From Pontibacillus halophilus JSM 076056 = DSM 19796 (GTDB taxonomy: Bacteria > Bacillota > Bacilli > Bacillales > BH030062): a stretch of DNA of 64,000 nucleotides. The notes under the pieces are model-generated. The model did no database searches. It saw only the letters and a program-made list of their open reading frames with translations, and was not told the origin of the DNA. The stretch covers positions 124,001 through 188,000 of the forward strand of contig NZ_AULI01000006.1 of NCBI RefSeq assembly GCF_000425205.1, read 5' to 3'. Positions 62,065-64,000 of the stretch are shown one piece after another. The position numbers and the translations under genes were made by a program. How positions within the stretch are numbered: position 1 is the stretch's first letter; every line of letters begins with the position of its first letter.

Positions 62065-62849
62065 TGTATGCCTGTATAAGGAAGTACATCTCTTGGCAAC
62101 GCTTCCTTCACCACCAAATAGTCAAGACTCTTAAACGTGTATCCGTCTTGTTTCAGTTGCTGTATCATTTGTTCGAGTGCCAATGCATTATCCCGAGACA
62201 CGGTATGCAAGAGTATGATTGCTCCAGGGTGAATCTGCTTCAGTACACTATTGACTGCATACTCAGGTCCCTTTTGCTTGTCGGTGTGCCAATCAACAAA
62301 TGCAATTGACCAAAACATAGTTGTGTAACCCAGTTTATTTGTAATGGCTAACGTTCGACTGTTAAAGGTTCCACGAGGAGGACGGACGTACTGCATCTCC
62401 TTCTGGGAAGTAAGCTCAGCTACAGCATCTTCAACAGCTTGCAACTCTTCTTTAATCTTCTGATCACTAGACTCTGTGAAGTCAGGGTGATGATAAGAAT
62501 GATTTCCTACAATATGCCCTTCATTCACCATTCTCTTTACAAGCTCAGAAGCACTAGTAATGTAATGCCCTGTAACAAAGAACGTCGCTGGTACCTGTTC
62601 CTTCTTCAATACATCGAGAATTTGCCCTGTATACCCTTGTTCGTATCCATTATCAAACGTCAGGTAAATCACCTTTTCTCCACTATGATCTACATAATGC
62701 CCTCCATGCTTCTCAACCAACTCCCGGTATAGACCTGGGTCTGGAGGGGAACCATCTGTACTCTTCTGATACCCCCACCCATAGGCTGCTACATCTAATG
62801 GAGGAACAAGCATTATGAAGAAGACTAGGCTAATGATTAGACGCTTCAT
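62061..62849 (-). CDS. pdaA: Peptidoglycan N-acetylmuramic acid deacetylase PdaA
   Basis: PdaA deacetylates muramic acid so that muramic delta-lactam can form in spore cortex, which is needed for germination. The 262-residue exported protein has a signal peptide (1-22), the early PdaA hallmark YGWGYQKS, then the NodB fold with TFDNGYE (metal-binding Asp-Asn in place of Asp-Asp), HSYHHPDF, RPPRGTF and late LLHTVSRDNA. This series matches B. subtilis PdaA almost motif for motif. It implies a spore-forming host. The start ATG is preceded by a GGTGATGGG-type site. Confidence 0.94.
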   Translation of the reverse strand: MKRLIISLVFFIMLVPPLDVAAYGWGYQKSTDGSPPDPGLYRELVEKHGGHYVDHSGEKVIYLTFDNGYEQGYTGQILDVLKKEQVPATFFVTGHYITSASELVKRMVNEGHIVGNHSYHHPDFTESSDQKIKEELQAVEDAVAELTSQKEMQYVRPPRGTFNSRTLAITNKLGYTTMFWSIAFVDWHTDKQKGPEYAVNSVLKQIHPGAIILLHTVSRDNALALEQMIQQLKQDGYTFKSLDYLVVKEALPRDVLPYTGIQ

Positions 62850-62900
62850 CCCATCACCTACTTTTTAAGTAGTGTTTGTCATTAGACGACGTCTATACAG

Positions 62901-62931
62901 AAAAAGGCCAGCCATTTCTTTGGCTGACCTT
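62901..62931 (-). terminator. Terminator after the yuiF-like gene
   Basis: A stem of AAGGTCAGCCA with TGGCTGGCCTT (one G-U) around six bases, then TTTTT on the minus strand. Confidence 0.88.
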
Positions 62932-62936
62932 GTTTC

Positions 62937-64000
62937 CTATAAGATAATTGCTGTAATCCATCCGAAGATGAATAATGGAATATTGTAGTGTAAGAATGTT
63001 GGTACAACCGTATCCCAAATGTGATTATGACGACCATCTGCATTAAGCCCAGAAGTTGGACCTAACGTACTGTCTGAAGCTGGTGAACCTGCGTCCCCGA
63101 GGGCTCCTGCTGTCCCAATGAGTGCCGCAGTTGCTAGTGGAGAGAATCCAACCGCTGTACAAATCGGTACATAAAGGGCCGCCAGAATAGGAACCGTACT
63201 AAAGGAAGAACCAATTCCCATCGTAATAATTAACCCGATTAACAGAAGTACAAATGCTATTACTGCTTTGTTATCACCAAGTATGTCAGATGTATTCTCA
63301 ACCAATACATCGACTGCACCTGTGTCTTTAAGAACAGTCGCATAGCCTGAAGCAACAAGCATAATGAACGCAATAACCCCCATCATGCTAACCCCTTCTG
63401 CAACGACCTTATCTCCACGATTAAACGGAACAATTCGGAATACAAACATGAGGATTAAACCAGCGAGCGCGCTCAATACGAGCTGTTGTGTAACAATTTG
63501 TACCGCTAATGCGCCTACAATAGCGACAATCGTAAAGAGATGTTCTTTGGTGAAGCGAGTGTCTTTCTCTTCTGCTGCGTTCATTAAGTCAACGGATGCC
63601 TCAGACTCAATTTGTCTAGCGTCCTTAGGTTTCCGGTAAGAAATGAAGACTGCAATGAGTAACCCTACAACCATGCCCATTGTCGGGAGAAGCATCGCTT
63701 GTGTTACTTCTCCGAGCGCCACTTCAGCACCGTTCTCACTCATCGCATCTCGTATCGTCTTCTGGAAGAGAAAGCCGAACCCAAGTGGAATTGCCATGTA
63801 TGGAGCCTTCAGACCAAACGTGAGTGCCGTTGCTACACCTCGTCGGTCAATTCGCATCTTATCAAACAGTTTCAACATTGGCGGAATCAAGATTGGGATG
63901 AACGCAATGTGAACAGGAATCGCGAATTGAGATAAAGAAGAAATAAATGCAATAGATAAGAGCAATACGATTCGCTTTCCTTTCATCACATTCACTAGGT
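62937..64000 (-). CDS. yuiF: YuiF-type Na+/H+ antiporter family protein (5' end beyond window)
   Basis: A polytopic membrane protein of the NhaC-like Na+/H+ antiporter family. The visible 352 or more residues hold at least eight hydrophobic helices and the YuiF hallmarks SQFAIPVHIAFIPILIPP, GIGSSFSTVPI and GDAGSPASDSTLGPTSGLNA near the C-terminus. B. subtilis YuiF has about 440 residues and the part seen here starts around its residue 95, so about 90 N-terminal residues lie to the right of the window. The GTG at 63995 is therefore internal, since the frame stays open to the edge. It would export Na+ or another small ion in a salt-adapted cell. Confidence 0.88.
   Translation of the reverse strand, partial: LVNVMKGKRIVLLLSIAFISSLSQFAIPVHIAFIPILIPPMLKLFDKMRIDRRGVATALTFGLKAPYMAIPLGFGFLFQKTIRDAMSENGAEVALGEVTQAMLLPTMGMVVGLLIAVFISYRKPKDARQIESEASVDLMNAAEEKDTRFTKEHLFTIVAIVGALAVQIVTQQLVLSALAGLILMFVFRIVPFNRGDKVVAEGVSMMGVIAFIMLVASGYATVLKDTGAVDVLVENTSDILGDNKAVIAFVLLLIGLIITMGIGSSFSTVPILAALYVPICTAVGFSPLATAALIGTAGALGDAGSPASDSTLGPTSGLNADGRHNHIWDTVVPTFLHYNIPLFIFGWITAIIL

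Noticed and set aside
1-64000. tRNA, rRNA, insertion sequence, prophage or defence system
   Set aside because: No transposase, integrase, Cas, restriction or phage structural protein appears among the translated genes, and I saw no tRNA-like clover sequence.

Overview
This window comes from a low-to-mid GC endospore-forming Firmicute of the family Bacillaceae, probably a moderately halophilic genus such as Halobacillus or Pontibacillus. That placement is inference. It rests on close protein resemblance and gene order shared with Bacillus subtilis (uvrB, minJ, ctpB, ftsX, ftsE, cccB, yvjA, prfB, secA, hpf), on S-box (SAM-I) riboswitches, on a pdaA spore-cortex gene, and on acidic secreted proteins. 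Most genes lie on the minus strand. I see no insertion sequence, prophage, CRISPR array, tRNA or rRNA.

Region 1 (1-21.2 kb) is conserved housekeeping DNA. It holds uvrB (cut by the left edge, with a LexA box), prfC, and a three-gene phosphorelay: a protein with HPt, REC, GGDEF and REC domains, a CheY-like regulator, and a hybrid histidine kinase. Next come the division and cell-wall block minJ-ctpB-M23 hydrolase-ftsX-ftsE, then cccB, yvjA, prfB with its programmed +1 frameshift, secA, an unlisted 59-codon gene, and hpf.

Region 2 (21.4-34.3 kb) is accessory. It holds an endolysin-like M15 peptidase with four peptidoglycan-binding repeats, a flavin monooxygenase/methyltransferase pair, a GNAT enzyme with a small DUF542-like protein, an acyl-CoA synthetase, YczE/YitT-type membrane proteins, a GntR regulator, and an orphan glgP. 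Just upstream of glgP is a decayed 3' end of glgD, so a glgBCDAP operon appears to have been lost apart from glgP.

Region 3 (34.8-44.9 kb) holds a YoxD/FabG-type reductase, a peroxiredoxin, and a fructan locus. The fructan locus has a GH32 hydrolase next to a 1082-residue protein with two complete GH68 (levansucrase-type) domains and a Ser/Ala/Thr/Asn-rich tail of about 30-residue repeats. Two dicarboxylate-type Na+ symporters follow. Cre-like sites suggest carbon catabolite control.

Region 4 (45-60 kb) centres on peptide and sulfur metabolism. It holds an oppABCDF-type importer divergent from a gamma-glutamyl hydrolase, then metI-metC, a thioredoxin, AIM24, a cysH-sumT-sirB-sirC-hemD operon, and msrA. 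Three separate SAM-I riboswitches precede metIC, the cysH operon and msrA, so methionine synthesis, sulfate reduction/siroheme and methionine-sulfoxide repair appear to share one SAM signal.

Region 5 (60-64 kb) holds a DNA glycosylase, a VOC protein, a small methyltransferase, pdaA, and a YuiF-type Na+/H+ antiporter whose start lies beyond the right edge. The strongest leads are the tandem GH68 protein with its repeat tail, the msrA riboswitch, the stripped-down cysH operon, and the three-gene c-di-GMP phosphorelay.
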